Shown here one piece after another: positions 1-9,229 of a DNA stretch of 62,026 nucleotides; within the stretch, counting starts at the first letter, position 1, and each line of letters starts with the position of its first letter. The translations under genes were made by a program, and so were the position numbers. The stretch comes from Devosia sp. (GTDB taxonomy: Bacteria > Pseudomonadota > Alphaproteobacteria > Rhizobiales > Devosiaceae), in assembly GCF_030689745.1 (NCBI RefSeq), contig NZ_JAUYGL010000196.1:1-62026 (forward strand), in the 5' to 3' direction. A model generated the notes under the pieces. That model did no database searches. It worked only from the letters and a program-made list of their open reading frames with translations, and was not told the DNA's origin.

Positions 1-1
1 C

Positions 2-355
2 AATGATGTGTCGAGCCTCACCACCCAATTGGTGGCGGCGCTGGAAGAAGAGGGCAGCGCGGTCAAGTTCGTCGCGCTCTATGACGGCAGCGGCAATGTG
101 CGGCTGACGGCGCTGTCCGGCGACGCGGTGCCAGACAAGGATTTCGAGCTCTGGGCCATCCAGGGCGGCAATGACCCGATCTCCATGGGCGTCATTCCGG
201 TCAATGCCCGCAGCGCCGTCGCAATCAGCCCCGAGGTCATGGCCGGCTGGGGCGAAGGCTCGGTACTGGCCATTACGCTCGAACAGGCCGGCGGCTCGCC
301 CGATGGCAATCCGCATGGACCCGTTGTGGCCAAGGGCGCCGTTACGCAGATCTGA
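2..355 (+). CDS. Anti-sigma factor, RskA-type C-terminal domain (5' truncated)
   Basis: The reading frame is open to the window edge, so only the C-terminal part of about 117 residues is present. The GTG at position 8 is probably internal rather than the true start. The text FELWAIQGGNDPISMGVIP followed by ITLEQAGGSPDGNPHGPVV is typical of the periplasmic C-terminal domain of RskA-type anti-sigma factors, which hold an ECF sigma factor at the inner membrane. The cytoplasmic anti-sigma part and the membrane helix must lie upstream. A sigma factor gene is expected just outside the window but cannot be seen. The 241 bases that follow hold no gene and may carry the promoter of the fasciclin gene; I could not identify a convincing ECF-type promoter there. 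Confidence 0.75.
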   Translation, partial: NDVSSLTTQLVAALEEEGSAVKFVALYDGSGNVRLTALSGDAVPDKDFELWAIQGGNDPISMGVIPVNARSAVAISPEVMAGWGEGSVLAITLEQAGGSPDGNPHGPVVAKGAVTQI

Positions 356-596
356 CGCAGTTGGATCGCGCCAAAACAAGAATAAAAATTATCATCAAAA
401 GTACTGCCGTCACCCGGAAAGGGGTGGCGGCAGTTGTGCTGAGGCGCCTGAAAGCAAAGCGATTTCGGCGTGCACAAGAAACTATTCAATTATTTTTCCC
501 TCAGATGAAACAATCTGAAACTTAACTGGAGGGCACCCCGTTCTTTCTCATGTCCCAGCCGAACAATGGGAACGAAACACAGGAAGGAACTACCCC

Positions 597-1163
597 ATGA
601 ACTTTTCTCTTCGCGCACTCACCGTCGCCACCATGATCTCCGCCGCCGCTATCGGTGGCGCTATGGCCCAGGACAATCCAATGGTCGGCGGCGCTGCCAT
701 GATGGCCGACAAGAACATCGTTGAAAACGCCGTCAACTCGGCCGACCACACCACGCTGGTTGCCGCCGTGCAGGCCGCCGGCCTGGTCGAGACGCTGTCC
801 GGCGCAGGCCCGTTCACCGTGCTGGCGCCCGTCAACGCAGCATTTGACGCCCTGCCAGCTGGCACTGTCGACACCCTGCTCAAGCCAGAAAACAAGGATA
901 CGCTGGCCACCATTCTGGCCTGCCACGTGATCCCGGCCAAGGCCCTCTCCACCGACATCGTCGGCATGGTTGAAGCCGATGGCGGCGAGCATATCGTGGA
1001 CACCGTTGGTGGCTGCAAGCTGACCCTGAAGTCGGAGAATGGCGGCGTCACGGTCACCGATGAGAACGGCACCGTTGCCAATGTCACCATCGCTGACGTG
1101 CTGCAGTCCAATGGCGTCATCCACGTGATCGATGCCGTGCTGACGCCAAAGTCGGCAATGTAA
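597..1163 (+). CDS. Exported fasciclin (FAS1) domain protein
   Basis: This 188-residue protein starts with a clear Sec signal peptide (charged start, hydrophobic run, AMA cleavage region near residue 25) and then carries one FAS1 domain. The H-box-like text FTVLAPVNAAFDALP and the closing VIHVIDAVLTPK are hallmarks of the family. FAS1 proteins are small secreted or periplasmic adhesion proteins, and the bacterial ones have no agreed biochemical role. A good ribosome binding site (AGGAAGGA) lies about 10 bases before the ATG. Together with the preceding anti-sigma factor this resembles a common arrangement in which an ECF sigma/anti-sigma pair sits next to exported stress proteins, but regulation by that pair is only inferred. 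Confidence 0.85.
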   Translation: MNFSLRALTVATMISAAAIGGAMAQDNPMVGGAAMMADKNIVENAVNSADHTTLVAAVQAAGLVETLSGAGPFTVLAPVNAAFDALPAGTVDTLLKPENKDTLATILACHVIPAKALSTDIVGMVEADGGEHIVDTVGGCKLTLKSENGGVTVTDENGTVANVTIADVLQSNGVIHVIDAVLTPKSAM

Positions 1164-1345
1164 CCAATCAGGGCGCCATGCCGAATGGCACCTTGAGAGA
1201 GGCGACGGGTTTGCCGCCTCTCACCACAAGTTGACGTGCCACTGTCTTGCCCAAGAAATACAGTGCACGTCATTCGCCCCGCGCCGCCGCCCGCATACCC
1301 TCCTGCGGTCCCGGGCGCGGGGCATCGTCACCAAGGAGAACTGAC

Positions 1346-1840
1346 ATGACTGTCAATCGTCGCAATCTGCTGCTGGGTGGCACGGCCATCGCCGCCGTCG
1401 CGGCCTTTGCTGGTCTGCGCCCCACGGGCACCCTCCAGGCCGCCGAGGGCGATTTTCCGTTCCAGCTCACCGATGAGCAATGGCGCGCCAGGCTCGACCC
1501 GGCTGCCTATGACGTGCTGCGCCACGAAGCCACCGAGCGGCCGTTCAGCTCGCCCCTCGATAGCGAAAAGCGCGCGGGCACCTTTGTCTGCGCCGGCTGC
1601 GCCCAGCCGCTGTTCACCTCGGACACCAAATTTGACAGCGGCACCGGCTGGCCCAGCTTCTACACCTTCATCGATGGCGCCCTCGGCACCACCGTCGACA
1701 CATCCCTGTTCATGACGCGCACCGAAGTCCACTGCTCCAATTGCGGTGGCCATCAGGGTCATGTGTTCGAGGATGGTCCCCAGCCCACCGGCCTGCGCTA
1801 TTGCATCAATGGCGTGGCGCTGAATTTCATCGCTGCCTAG
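1346..1840 (+). CDS. msrB: Peptide-methionine (R)-S-oxide reductase MsrB, exported
   Basis: The 164-residue protein reduces methionine-R-sulfoxide in proteins. Zinc ligands are visible as C82-x-x-C85 and C130-x-x-C133, the GTGWPSF substrate motif is at residues 99-105, and the catalytic cysteine is C153 in RYCING. I chose the ATG at 1346 because AAGGAG lies just upstream and because the protein then begins MTVNRRNLLLGG, a twin-arginine-like signal followed by a hydrophobic stretch and an alanine-rich cleavage region. This suggests export to the periplasm, probably through Tat. Most MsrB proteins are cytoplasmic, so here it would repair oxidised envelope proteins. An in-frame start exists further upstream at 1247 but has no supporting features. 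Confidence 0.9.
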   Translation: MTVNRRNLLLGGTAIAAVAAFAGLRPTGTLQAAEGDFPFQLTDEQWRARLDPAAYDVLRHEATERPFSSPLDSEKRAGTFVCAGCAQPLFTSDTKFDSGTGWPSFYTFIDGALGTTVDTSLFMTRTEVHCSNCGGHQGHVFEDGPQPTGLRYCINGVALNFIAA

Positions 1841-1959
1841 ACAATGCCGGCGCCGGCCCGGCCTGGCCGCCAGACAATCAAGCCTGCGCTCGACGCGACC
1901 CATTGCCTTGCGTCGAACTTGGGGGTTTAAGGGTGCTCTCACCCGCCAGATTGCCACCC

Positions 1960-2667
1960 ATGAAACTCACCATCATCCAGACCGGCGAAGTCCCGCTCGC
2001 CCTGCGCCCGACATTCGGCCCCTACCGCAAAATGTTCGAAACCATGTTCGACCAGACGGGGCAGGGCTTCAGCTACCAGACCATCAATATTGCCGATGGC
2101 GAGCCGTTTCCGCAGCTCGACACGATTGAGGGCATGGTCATCACCGGCTCGGCAGCTGGCGTTTACGACACCCTGCCCTGGCTCGATCCACTGCGCGATT
2201 TCATCCGCAGGGGCTATGGGCAGCGCACGCCAATGCTGGGCGTCTGCTTCGGCCATCAGATCATGGCCGACGCGCTGGGTGGCGACGTGCGCAAGTCCGA
2301 CAAGGGCTGGGGCCTGGGGCGGCACACCTATGCGGTGACCGAACGGCCCGGCTTCATGCAGCATGCGCCTGCAGCGCTGGCCGTGGCCTGTTCGCATCAG
2401 GACCAGGTGCTGACGCCGCCCGCCGATGCCACGGTGATCCTGGCCTCCGATTTCACCCCCAATGCCGGACTTGCCTATGGCAATGGGGCCGCGCTCAGCT
2501 TCCAGCCCCATCCCGAATTCGATGACGACTATACCATCGCCCTGGCCGAGCTGCGGCGCGGCAAGGCGCCCGATGCGCTGGTGGACAAGGCCGTCGCCTC
2601 GGTCGCCACGCCCTCACACAGCGCCGACATGGCCGGCTATATCGGCCAGTTTTTCAAAAGCCGCTGA
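1960..2667 (+). CDS. Class I glutamine amidotransferase-like protein
   Basis: A 235-residue stand-alone class I GATase fold. The nucleophile elbow GVCFGHQ places Cys96, and FQPHPEF places His184 and Glu186, so the full catalytic triad is present. It resembles the GMP synthase/gamma-glutamyl-peptidase-like group often annotated as 'type 1 glutamine amidotransferase'. The true acceptor substrate cannot be told from sequence. The ATG at 1960 was preferred to in-frame codons further upstream because the family starts with the MKLTIIQTGE strand and the upstream extension lies over the msrB 3' end in another frame. It is a separate gene about 120 bases after msrB. Confidence 0.8.
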   Translation: MKLTIIQTGEVPLALRPTFGPYRKMFETMFDQTGQGFSYQTINIADGEPFPQLDTIEGMVITGSAAGVYDTLPWLDPLRDFIRRGYGQRTPMLGVCFGHQIMADALGGDVRKSDKGWGLGRHTYAVTERPGFMQHAPAALAVACSHQDQVLTPPADATVILASDFTPNAGLAYGNGAALSFQPHPEFDDDYTIALAELRRGKAPDALVDKAVASVATPSHSADMAGYIGQFFKSR

Positions 2668-2766
2668 ATCGTGGCGGCGGCAGCGCCGCTGCCGCTGGAT
2701 TGCACAAGGCTTGCGGCGCAATGCCCCAGGGCAATCGGCGGCCCGTCAACGCGCCATTAAGCATGA

Positions 2767-4308
2767 ATGGCCATTGTAGCCCGAACTTCACCTGTTAGTT
2801 GCTCGGTGCCCATCGTGTTCAATTTCGGCAAACTCTCCATCACGCAGAAGCTCGTTCTCGCTTTTCTCGGATTTGGTGCACTGGTCGCCATCTTTGGCAG
2901 CATGGCAATCGCCCAGTTGCTGGCGCAGGACAATATGGTGGTCATCGTGCCGCTGGTCCTGGCTGGCGCTGCCGCCGCATCGGGGTGTCTGGCGGTATTC
3001 GTGCTGTTCCAGCGTGTCGTCTCGCGGCGGCTCAAGACGCTGGTCCGGCTCACCGGCGACCTTGCCGCCGGCACGACGGACGTCGATATTCCCGCCCAGA
3101 AGGCGAGCGACGAACTGACGGTGATGTTCGACGCCTTGCAGGGCTTTCGCGCCGCGCTGGTTGAACAGGCTGCGCTGGAGGCAAGCGAACGGCAGCGCGA
3201 TGCGGAGGCGGGCCAGCGCCGCCAGGCGGCCGACAAGCTGACCGATGACCTGCAGGCCACGCTGCGCGCCGTCATGGCCGGTGATCTCGGCCGGCGGGTG
3301 GATGTGGCCTATCAGCAAGCCGAGCTCCGCCAGTTGGCCACCGAGGTCAATGCGCTGCTCGAGGCGGTCGATCTGGGCCTGACCAGCACCGGCCGGGTGC
3401 TGTCGGCCCTGGCGCAGGCTGACCTGACGGCCCGCGTCGAGGGGGCGTTCACCGGCGCCTTTGCCGACCTGCGCGACAACACCAATGCGGTGGCCGAGAA
3501 GCTGTCCAGTGTGGTGGCCGATCTGCGTGTCACCTCGCGGGCGCTCAAGACCGCGACCGGGGAGATACTCATCGGCGCCAATGACCTGTCCGAGCGCACC
3601 ACCCGCCAGGCGGCCACGGTGGAGCAGACGTCGGCGACCATTGAGCATCTGTCGGCCACTGTCGGGGCCAATGCCGGCCGCGCCCGCGAGGCCAATCAGG
3701 CCGTGTCGGCCGCTTCGCTGATTGCGGTGGAAAGTGGCCAGGCCATGCAGACAGCCACGGCGGCCATGGCGGCCATATCGAGTTCTTCGGCCAAGATTTC
3801 CAGCATTATCGGGCTGATCGACGACATCGCCTTCCAGACCAATCTGCTGGCGCTGAACGCGTCTGTGGAAGCGGCGCGCGCCGGGGATGCCGGCAAGGGC
3901 TTTGCCGTGGTGGCGGTGGAAGTGCGGCGCCTGGCGCAATCGGCCGCAAGCGCCTCCTCCGACATCAAGCAATTGATCGACGTTTCGGCCGGCGAGGTGG
4001 CCGGTGGCACCAAGCTGGTCGCCGATATTGCCGAACGCATCGTCGCGCTCAATGACTCGGTGACCCAGAGCGCCACGCTGATCGGGGAGATTGCCAGCGC
4101 CAGCCAAAGCCAGGCATCGGCGATCGAGGAAGTGTCCATCGCCGTGCGGCAGATGGATGAAATCACCCAGCACAATGCCGCGCTGGTGGAACAGACCAAT
4201 GCGGCCATTGAGCAGACCGAGGCGCAGGCGGCCCAGCTGGACCGTATCGTTGACGTCTTCACCATCGCCGAGGGAACGGGCGGCGCGGGTCACCGCCGGG
4301 CGGCCTGA
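2767..4308 (+). CDS. Methyl-accepting chemotaxis protein
   Basis: About 513 residues. Two membrane helices lie near the N-terminus (about residues 28-48 and 54-78) with almost no periplasmic loop between them, followed by HAMP-like coiled coil (roughly 80-260) and a classic MCP signalling domain. The hairpin tip IDDIAFQTNLLALNASVEAA and the following GFAVVAVEVRRLAQ are diagnostic. It would signal to CheA/CheW and the flagellar motor, but with so short an external segment it probably senses a membrane or cytoplasmic signal, not a periplasmic ligand. The start is uncertain: a GTG at 2815 (MFNFGKLSITQK) would also give a complete protein. No che genes are nearby. Confidence 0.9.
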   Translation: MAIVARTSPVSCSVPIVFNFGKLSITQKLVLAFLGFGALVAIFGSMAIAQLLAQDNMVVIVPLVLAGAAAASGCLAVFVLFQRVVSRRLKTLVRLTGDLAAGTTDVDIPAQKASDELTVMFDALQGFRAALVEQAALEASERQRDAEAGQRRQAADKLTDDLQATLRAVMAGDLGRRVDVAYQQAELRQLATEVNALLEAVDLGLTSTGRVLSALAQADLTARVEGAFTGAFADLRDNTNAVAEKLSSVVADLRVTSRALKTATGEILIGANDLSERTTRQAATVEQTSATIEHLSATVGANAGRAREANQAVSAASLIAVESGQAMQTATAAMAAISSSSAKISSIIGLIDDIAFQTNLLALNASVEAARAGDAGKGFAVVAVEVRRLAQSAASASSDIKQLIDVSAGEVAGGTKLVADIAERIVALNDSVTQSATLIGEIASASQSQASAIEEVSIAVRQMDEITQHNAALVEQTNAAIEQTEAQAAQLDRIVDVFTIAEGTGGAGHRRAA

Positions 4309-4410
4309 GCGGCCCGGGAGCTTTCCCATTCACGATGACGTGGTGCGATGGCGCCCTTCCCGCTACGGGGGAGGGCGGCGCAGGAGCGCGTCCGCGACAG
4401 GTGAAGCGGC

Positions 4411-5055
4411 CTAGTTTTCCAGCAGCATGGCGATTTCGGTGCGCAGTTCCCGCAGGCCATCGCCCTTGACCGACGAGGTCAGGATGACATGGGGATGCGC
4501 GGCGGGGCGCTTGGCAATGGCCGCCCTGGTCGCGGCAATCACCTGGTCGAGCTCTTCCTTGCCCGGCTTGTCCGCCTTGGTCAGCACGATCTGATAGCTG
4601 ACGGCCGAATTGTCGAGCTCGTCCATCACCGTCAGATCGGTGTCCTTGGGGCCGTGGCGGCCATCGATCAGCACATAGACCCGGCGCAGCGTGGCGCGGC
4701 CCACCAGATAGCGGTGAATCAGCTTGGTCCACTGCCGCACCTTGTCCTGCGGCGCCTTGGCATAGCCATAGCCCGGCATGTCGACGATGCGCAGGTTCTC
4801 GCTCTGGCTCTCAAAGATGTTGAGCTCCTGGGTGCGGCCCGGCGTATTGGAGGTGCGCGCCAGCCCCGAGGTGCCGCACAGCGCGTTGATCAGGCTCGAC
4901 TTGCCGACATTGGAGCGTCCGGCAAAGGAGATTTCCACGCGATCCATCTCGGGCAGATCGGCAATGCTGACGCAGCCTTTGACGAACAGGAAGGGCCGCG
5001 CAAACAGCAGCCGGCCGCGTTCGATCATGTCGGGGGCGTAATCGATAGTGCTCAT
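4411..5055 (-). CDS. yihA: Ribosome biogenesis GTP-binding protein YihA/EngB
   Basis: A 214-residue TRAFAC GTPase needed for late 50S subunit assembly and cell division. The P-loop GRSNVGKSS, the switch text TPGRTQ, the G3 motif DMPGYGYA and the G4 motif TKADK are all readable. I placed the start at MSTID (5055), which has GAAGGC just upstream; an in-frame ATG 21 bases further upstream is possible. It lies directly downstream of yidC on the same strand in the conserved alphaproteobacterial order rpmH-rnpA-yidC-yihA, so it is probably the last gene of that operon. It converges on the chemotaxis gene, with about 100 bases between the two stops. Confidence 0.93.
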   Translation of the reverse strand: MSTIDYAPDMIERGRLLFARPFLFVKGCVSIADLPEMDRVEISFAGRSNVGKSSLINALCGTSGLARTSNTPGRTQELNIFESQSENLRIVDMPGYGYAKAPQDKVRQWTKLIHRYLVGRATLRRVYVLIDGRHGPKDTDLTVMDELDNSAVSYQIVLTKADKPGKEELDQVIAATRAAIAKRPAAHPHVILTSSVKGDGLRELRTEIAMLLEN

Positions 5056-5130
5056 GGTGCTGCTGCCTTCAAACAATTTGCCCGCCGGAGGGTCCGGCGG
5101 GCATGTAGCATGGTTGATCGGTTGTGGCGA

Positions 5131-6966
5131 TCAGGACTTGGTCGGTTCGTCCGCCGCCGGCTTGCGCTTGAACGAGCCCAGGATATTGCCAATCAGATCC
5201 ACATCGACGCCGTGGCGCTTCATGATGAAATACTGCTGGGTCACTGACAGCGCATTGTTCCAGGCCCAGTAGATCACCAGACCGGCGGGGAAGGTGCCCA
5301 GCATGAAGGTGAAGATCACCGGCATCCAGTTGAAGATCATCGCCTGGGTCGGATCTGGTGGCGGCGGGTTCAGCTTCATCTGCACCCACATGGTGATGCC
5401 CATGATCACCGGCCAGATACCCAGATGCAGGAAGCCGCCAATGAACGGCATGACGGTCGGATCCCACGGGATCAGGCCGAACAGCGTGAAGATATTGGTT
5501 GGATCGGGCGCCGCCAGATCCTGAATCCAGCCGAAGAACGGCGCATGGCGCATGTCGAGGCTGATGAAAATGACGGTATAGAGCGCGAAGAACACCGGGA
5601 TCTGGATCAGCACAGGCCAACAGCCGGACAGCGGATTGATCTTCTCTGTCTTGTAGAGCTCCATCATCGCCTGCTGCTGGGCCGGGCGATCGTCCTTGAA
5701 GCGCTCCTGGATCGACTTCATCTCCGGCTGCACCCGGCGCATCGCGGCCATCGAGGCATAGGAGCGGCTGGCCAGCGGGAAGAACAGCGCCTTGACGATC
5801 ACGGTCACCGCCATCACGGCGAGGCCGAAATTGCCGATAATGCCGTTGAGGAAGGTCAGCGCATAGTACATCGGCTTGGTGATGAAGCTGAGCCAGCCCC
5901 AGTCGATCAACAGGTCGATGCGGTCAAAACCGTATTCCTGCTGATAGCGATTGATGACGGCTTCTTCCTTGGCGCCGGCGAACAGATAGCTCTGGTGGGT
6001 TGCCGTGGCGCCGGGGGCGACCACCACCGGCGTGGTTTCCACAAAACTGGTCTGGTAGTCGTCATACGACCCGGTATTTTTCCAGGAAAACAGCGCGTTG
6101 ATGGTTTCGCCGGGCTCGGGCAGCACCGCTGTGGCCCAGTACTTGTCCGAGAAACCCAGCCAGCCCGTGGTGTTGTCGAGCCTGACCTGCTGATCATTCT
6201 GCAGATCGCTGTACTTCTTGGAGATCATGTTGTTGGAGCCCAGCACGCCGTGCGGGCCCTCATGCTGGATGAAGAAGTTGGCGACCTTGGGCGTGCCGTG
6301 GCGGGCGACGCGGGCATAGGGGAACAGCGAGACTTCGCCGCTGGTCGTGTTCTCGACCGATTGGGTGACGGTGAACAGATAGAACTCATCAACCGCAAAG
6401 GTGCGGCGGAAGATCAGGCCCTCGCCATTGTCCCAGCGCAGGGTGACCGGCGTGGTTGCGCTCAGGGCTGTGGCATTGCCCTCAACCGCCCACACGCTCT
6501 GGCCATCGGGCACGGCAATATCGGCGCCGGCACCGGGGACGAAGCCCTGTTCGGCAAAATAGGCACCGGGCGCGCCAGCGGGCGTCAGCAGGGTGATGAT
6601 CGGGGAATCCGGATCGACCGTCTCGCGATATTGCTTGAGCTCAAGATCGTCGAGCCGCGCGCCGGTCAGGTTGATCGAGCCGTGCAGGTCCGGGGTATCA
6701 ATGGTGACACGCTCGCTGGCGGCAATGGCTTCAGCGCGGTCGGCATAGAACACCTTGCCATCGGGGCCAACCGTCCCCGGCGTGCCGGCGGCGGCTGGGG
6801 TTGCTGCCGGAGTCGCCAGTGCCGCTTCGCTCTGGGCCTGCTCGGTGGCAATCTGCGCCTGCTGCTGCGCCCGTTCCAATTGCGGGCCGGCAATGAAGAA
6901 CTGCCAGCCAAACAGCACGATCATGCTGAGGATGATGGCCAGGATCACATTGCGATTGTCGGTCAT
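5131..6966 (-). CDS. yidC: Membrane protein insertase YidC
   Basis: A 611-residue Oxa1/YidC insertase of the long Gram-negative type. It has an N-terminal membrane anchor (about residues 7-22), a variable alanine/proline-rich linker, a large periplasmic beta-supersandwich domain (about 60-350), then the conserved five-helix insertase core beginning near LLIDWGWLSFITKPMYYAL. It inserts membrane proteins with or independently of SecYEG. Its first codon overlaps the stop of rnpA by 4 bases, so translation is probably coupled. The C-terminus is basic (GSFKRKPAADEPTKS), which fits the ribosome-binding tail of the family. Nothing is unusual in length or residues. Confidence 0.96.
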   Translation of the reverse strand: MTDNRNVILAIILSMIVLFGWQFFIAGPQLERAQQQAQIATEQAQSEAALATPAATPAAAGTPGTVGPDGKVFYADRAEAIAASERVTIDTPDLHGSINLTGARLDDLELKQYRETVDPDSPIITLLTPAGAPGAYFAEQGFVPGAGADIAVPDGQSVWAVEGNATALSATTPVTLRWDNGEGLIFRRTFAVDEFYLFTVTQSVENTTSGEVSLFPYARVARHGTPKVANFFIQHEGPHGVLGSNNMISKKYSDLQNDQQVRLDNTTGWLGFSDKYWATAVLPEPGETINALFSWKNTGSYDDYQTSFVETTPVVVAPGATATHQSYLFAGAKEEAVINRYQQEYGFDRIDLLIDWGWLSFITKPMYYALTFLNGIIGNFGLAVMAVTVIVKALFFPLASRSYASMAAMRRVQPEMKSIQERFKDDRPAQQQAMMELYKTEKINPLSGCWPVLIQIPVFFALYTVIFISLDMRHAPFFGWIQDLAAPDPTNIFTLFGLIPWDPTVMPFIGGFLHLGIWPVIMGITMWVQMKLNPPPPDPTQAMIFNWMPVIFTFMLGTFPAGLVIYWAWNNALSVTQQYFIMKRHGVDVDLIGNILGSFKRKPAADEPTKS

Positions 6967-7367
6967 TGTTTTGGTTTCCGTGGGCCGCGGCCGGAAGAAT
7001 TGCGCTGATCGGTCGATCGGGGGGCGTGCACACGCACGATCAAGTCACCCAGATCGGCAACCAGCTTGGCAAAGGGTTCGCTCAGCGCTTCGCGCCGACC
7101 CACCAGCACATAGTCGTGGGCAGGTAAAAAGTCACGCGCACATGCTGTCACAGCGGCGCGCAAACGTCGTTTTATGCGATTGCGTTCAGGAGAGTTGCCC
7201 GTCTTCTTGGTGACGGTAAACCCGATACCCGGTTCTGCCATGGGCGCGGCAACAACCTGTAGCCCAAATGCAGAGCGCCCGGCGCGATTGCCCCGGGCAG
7301 CCCGTTGAAACTGCGAGCGCCTGGTCAGCCGACGCAGGGCGTCAGGCGTTGGCGCCGTGGCCGTCAT
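6963..7367 (-). CDS. rnpA: Ribonuclease P protein component
   Basis: A 134-residue basic protein that assists the RNase P RNA in trimming 5' leaders of tRNA precursors. The family signature NSPERNRIKRRLR, holding the RNR motif, is present near residue 60. It begins 14 bases after the stop of rpmH and overlaps yidC by 4 bases, the classic rpmH-rnpA-yidC arrangement. Several in-frame codons near the N-terminus could serve as start (MTATAPTPDALRRLTRR is slightly long for the family), so the first residues are uncertain. Confidence 0.93.
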   Translation of the reverse strand: MTATAPTPDALRRLTRRSQFQRAARGNRAGRSAFGLQVVAAPMAEPGIGFTVTKKTGNSPERNRIKRRLRAAVTACARDFLPAHDYVLVGRREALSEPFAKLVADLGDLIVRVHAPRSTDQRNSSGRGPRKPKQ

Positions 7368-7381
7368 CCGGCCAGACGACC

Positions 7382-7516
7382 TTAGGCCGTGAGCTTCTTG
7401 CGGCCGTCGCGACGGCGCTTGTTGATGATGGCGCGACCGTCCTTGGTAGCCATGCGCGCACGGAAACCATGGCGGCGGGCACGCACGAGCTGAGACGGCT
7501 GATAAGTACGCTTCAT
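7382..7516 (-). CDS. rpmH: 50S ribosomal protein L34
   Basis: A 44-residue, very basic protein starting [19 protein letters not shown], which matches L34 along its full length. It is the first gene of the rpmH-rnpA-yidC-yihA cluster, so the cluster promoter should lie at 7517-7700, in the gap before the divergent flavoprotein gene. No dnaA gene lies next to it, as is normal in alphaproteobacteria. Confidence 0.97.
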   Translation of the reverse strand: MKRTYQPSQLVRARRHGFRARMATKDGRAIINKRRRDGRKKLTA

Positions 7517-7744
7517 GAAATCAAACCGCGCTGGGCGCAGTTCCTCTTGATTGCTGCTCTGGAGCAAGAATATCGGACACACATGGAGCGCGGGGCGCCC
7601 ACGGTGCGGGTTGGTGGCGTCTATAGGGAAAACTCGACCCCAAGTCAACGCGCCACGCGCTAGTTCATGGCATGTCTTGCCCCGTTGTTTTCCCGGGCGG
7701 ATCGCCGCATAAGTCCCCTTGTAGCTCTTATGCCGTTGGCGGTC

Positions 7745-9175
7745 ATGGCGGAACTTCTCAAAACCGATCTCTGCATCATTGGTGCTGGTGCGCTCGGCAT
7801 TTCCCTGGCGATCAAGGCCCGGGCCCGCGACCGCCGCGTGGTCCTGGTGCAGCGCGATGGCGATGAACCCGGCGACGCGGCGCGCGGACAGGTGTTGCGG
7901 GCTGCCTTCATGGCCAGCGCCGCGCGGGCCCAGGCCATGCGCAGTGCCGACGGTCTGGGCCTGAGGAATGTTGATCCAAAGCCCAGTTTCCGTGCCATCG
8001 CCGAGCGCGCCGCCGCCATTGCCGATTCTGTCGCGCCGCATGCCTCGCCCGAGCGCCTGACCGCGCTGGGCATCACGCTGCTCACCACACCCGCCGCGTT
8101 TGCCGATCGGCAGAGCCTGCGCGTCGGCAGCACCCTGGTTCGCGCCCGCCAGTTCGTGCTGGCCACCGGCAGTCGCCCGGCGCTGCCCGCGCTGCCGGGG
8201 CTTGATCAGGTGTCCTATTTCACCCCCGACACCATCCTGGCCAATATGCGCAAGCTCAGCCACTTGCTGGTGCTGGGCGGCGACGCCACGGCGCTGGAAC
8301 TGGCGCAGGCCTATCGCCAGCTGGGGTGCGATGTGACCCTGGTGCCGCAGGGGCCGCTGCTGCCCGGCTTTGATCCCGAGCTGGTGGACATCGTGCTGCG
8401 TGCCCTGCGCGAGGAGGGGGTCAATATCATTGCCGAGGCCAGTGTCACCGCCGTGCTGCCGCGGGCCCAGGGCACGGGCGTCGCCCTTGCCCATGCCGAT
8501 GGCAGTCTGGCGACGCTGGACGTCTCCCACATTCTGGTGGCGCTCGGTCGCGTGCCCGATCTTGATCCGGCCCTGCTCGAGGCTGCCCGGCTCAAGCGCC
8601 AGCCCCTGCACCCCGAGCGCCTGCTGGTGAGCCCGGAGGGGCAGACGTCAAGCGAGCTGATCACCGCCATCGGCGGCGCCGCCGGGGTCTTTGAGGCGCA
8701 ACACGCCCTGCGCCAGGCCGACATTGCATTGGCCCGTGCCAGCGGCCAGGCCAGCGCCCGCATTGCCCCGCTCCGTATTCCCCGCAGCGTCAACACCACG
8801 CCACCCCTGGCCCAGATCGGCCTGCACGACGACGGGTCGCCCTTGCGCGCCGGTTCCCTGGTGCTGCGCGCCAATGCCAGCGAAACCGACGCCGCCCGCG
8901 CCACCGGCGATTTGCAGGGCAGCGCCAAACTGATCGTCGCCGAAAACGGCGCCATTCTGGGTGGCGCCGTGCTGGGCAGCGGCGCCGGCGAGGTGGCAGC
9001 CATGCTGGCCCTGGCGCTTGATCGGGGCATCGGCGCCGCCGACCTGGCCGATATGCTGCTGCCGCCCGCCAGCCCCGCCGCCCTGCTGGTGGATCTCGGG
9101 CGGCAGTTCACTGCCCAGCAGCGCCCCTCGCGCTGGGCTCTCCGGCGTGCTGCACTGCGGCGCCTGCTCCCCTGA
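7745..9175 (+). CDS. Pyridine-nucleotide-disulfide-reductase-like flavoprotein lacking redox cysteines
   Basis: About 476 residues with the fold order of dihydrolipoamide dehydrogenase/mercuric reductase: an FAD dinucleotide fold at the start ([13 protein letters not shown]), an ATG motif ([15 protein letters not shown]), an NAD(P) fold ([15 protein letters not shown]), the second FAD motif ([11 protein letters not shown]) and a dimerisation domain. The expected CxxxxC redox pair after the first motif is missing: the region reads [20 protein letters not shown]. The usual C-terminal HPTLSE-like catalytic histidine region is also not recognisable. It is therefore probably not a working disulfide reductase; it may be a diverged NAD(P)H oxidase or diaphorase, or have another role. 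The start at 7745 ([10 protein letters not shown]) fits the family; longer in-frame starts exist. Confidence 0.75.
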   Translation: MAELLKTDLCIIGAGALGISLAIKARARDRRVVLVQRDGDEPGDAARGQVLRAAFMASAARAQAMRSADGLGLRNVDPKPSFRAIAERAAAIADSVAPHASPERLTALGITLLTTPAAFADRQSLRVGSTLVRARQFVLATGSRPALPALPGLDQVSYFTPDTILANMRKLSHLLVLGGDATALELAQAYRQLGCDVTLVPQGPLLPGFDPELVDIVLRALREEGVNIIAEASVTAVLPRAQGTGVALAHADGSLATLDVSHILVALGRVPDLDPALLEAARLKRQPLHPERLLVSPEGQTSSELITAIGGAAGVFEAQHALRQADIALARASGQASARIAPLRIPRSVNTTPPLAQIGLHDDGSPLRAGSLVLRANASETDAARATGDLQGSAKLIVAENGAILGGAVLGSGAGEVAAMLALALDRGIGAADLADMLLPPASPAALLVDLGRQFTAQQRPSRWALRRAALRRLLP

Positions 9176-9229
9176 AATGCGCGGTTACGGGGCTTACGCA
9201 GGCTTGCGCTTCGCTTATAGTGGCTGGCA

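Noticed and set aside
567..590. GGAAC element before the fasciclin gene as an ECF-type -35 box
   Set aside because: No matching CGTT-like -10 at 16-17 bases, and it overlaps the ribosome binding site.
2788..4329. 513-residue minus-strand open frame opposite the chemotaxis gene
   Set aside because: Shadow frame caused by high GC; its composition (Gly/His/Arg-rich) has no family character, while the plus strand is an unmistakable MCP.
5425..7008. 527-residue plus-strand open frame opposite yidC
   Set aside because: Antisense shadow of yidC; no recognisable protein text.
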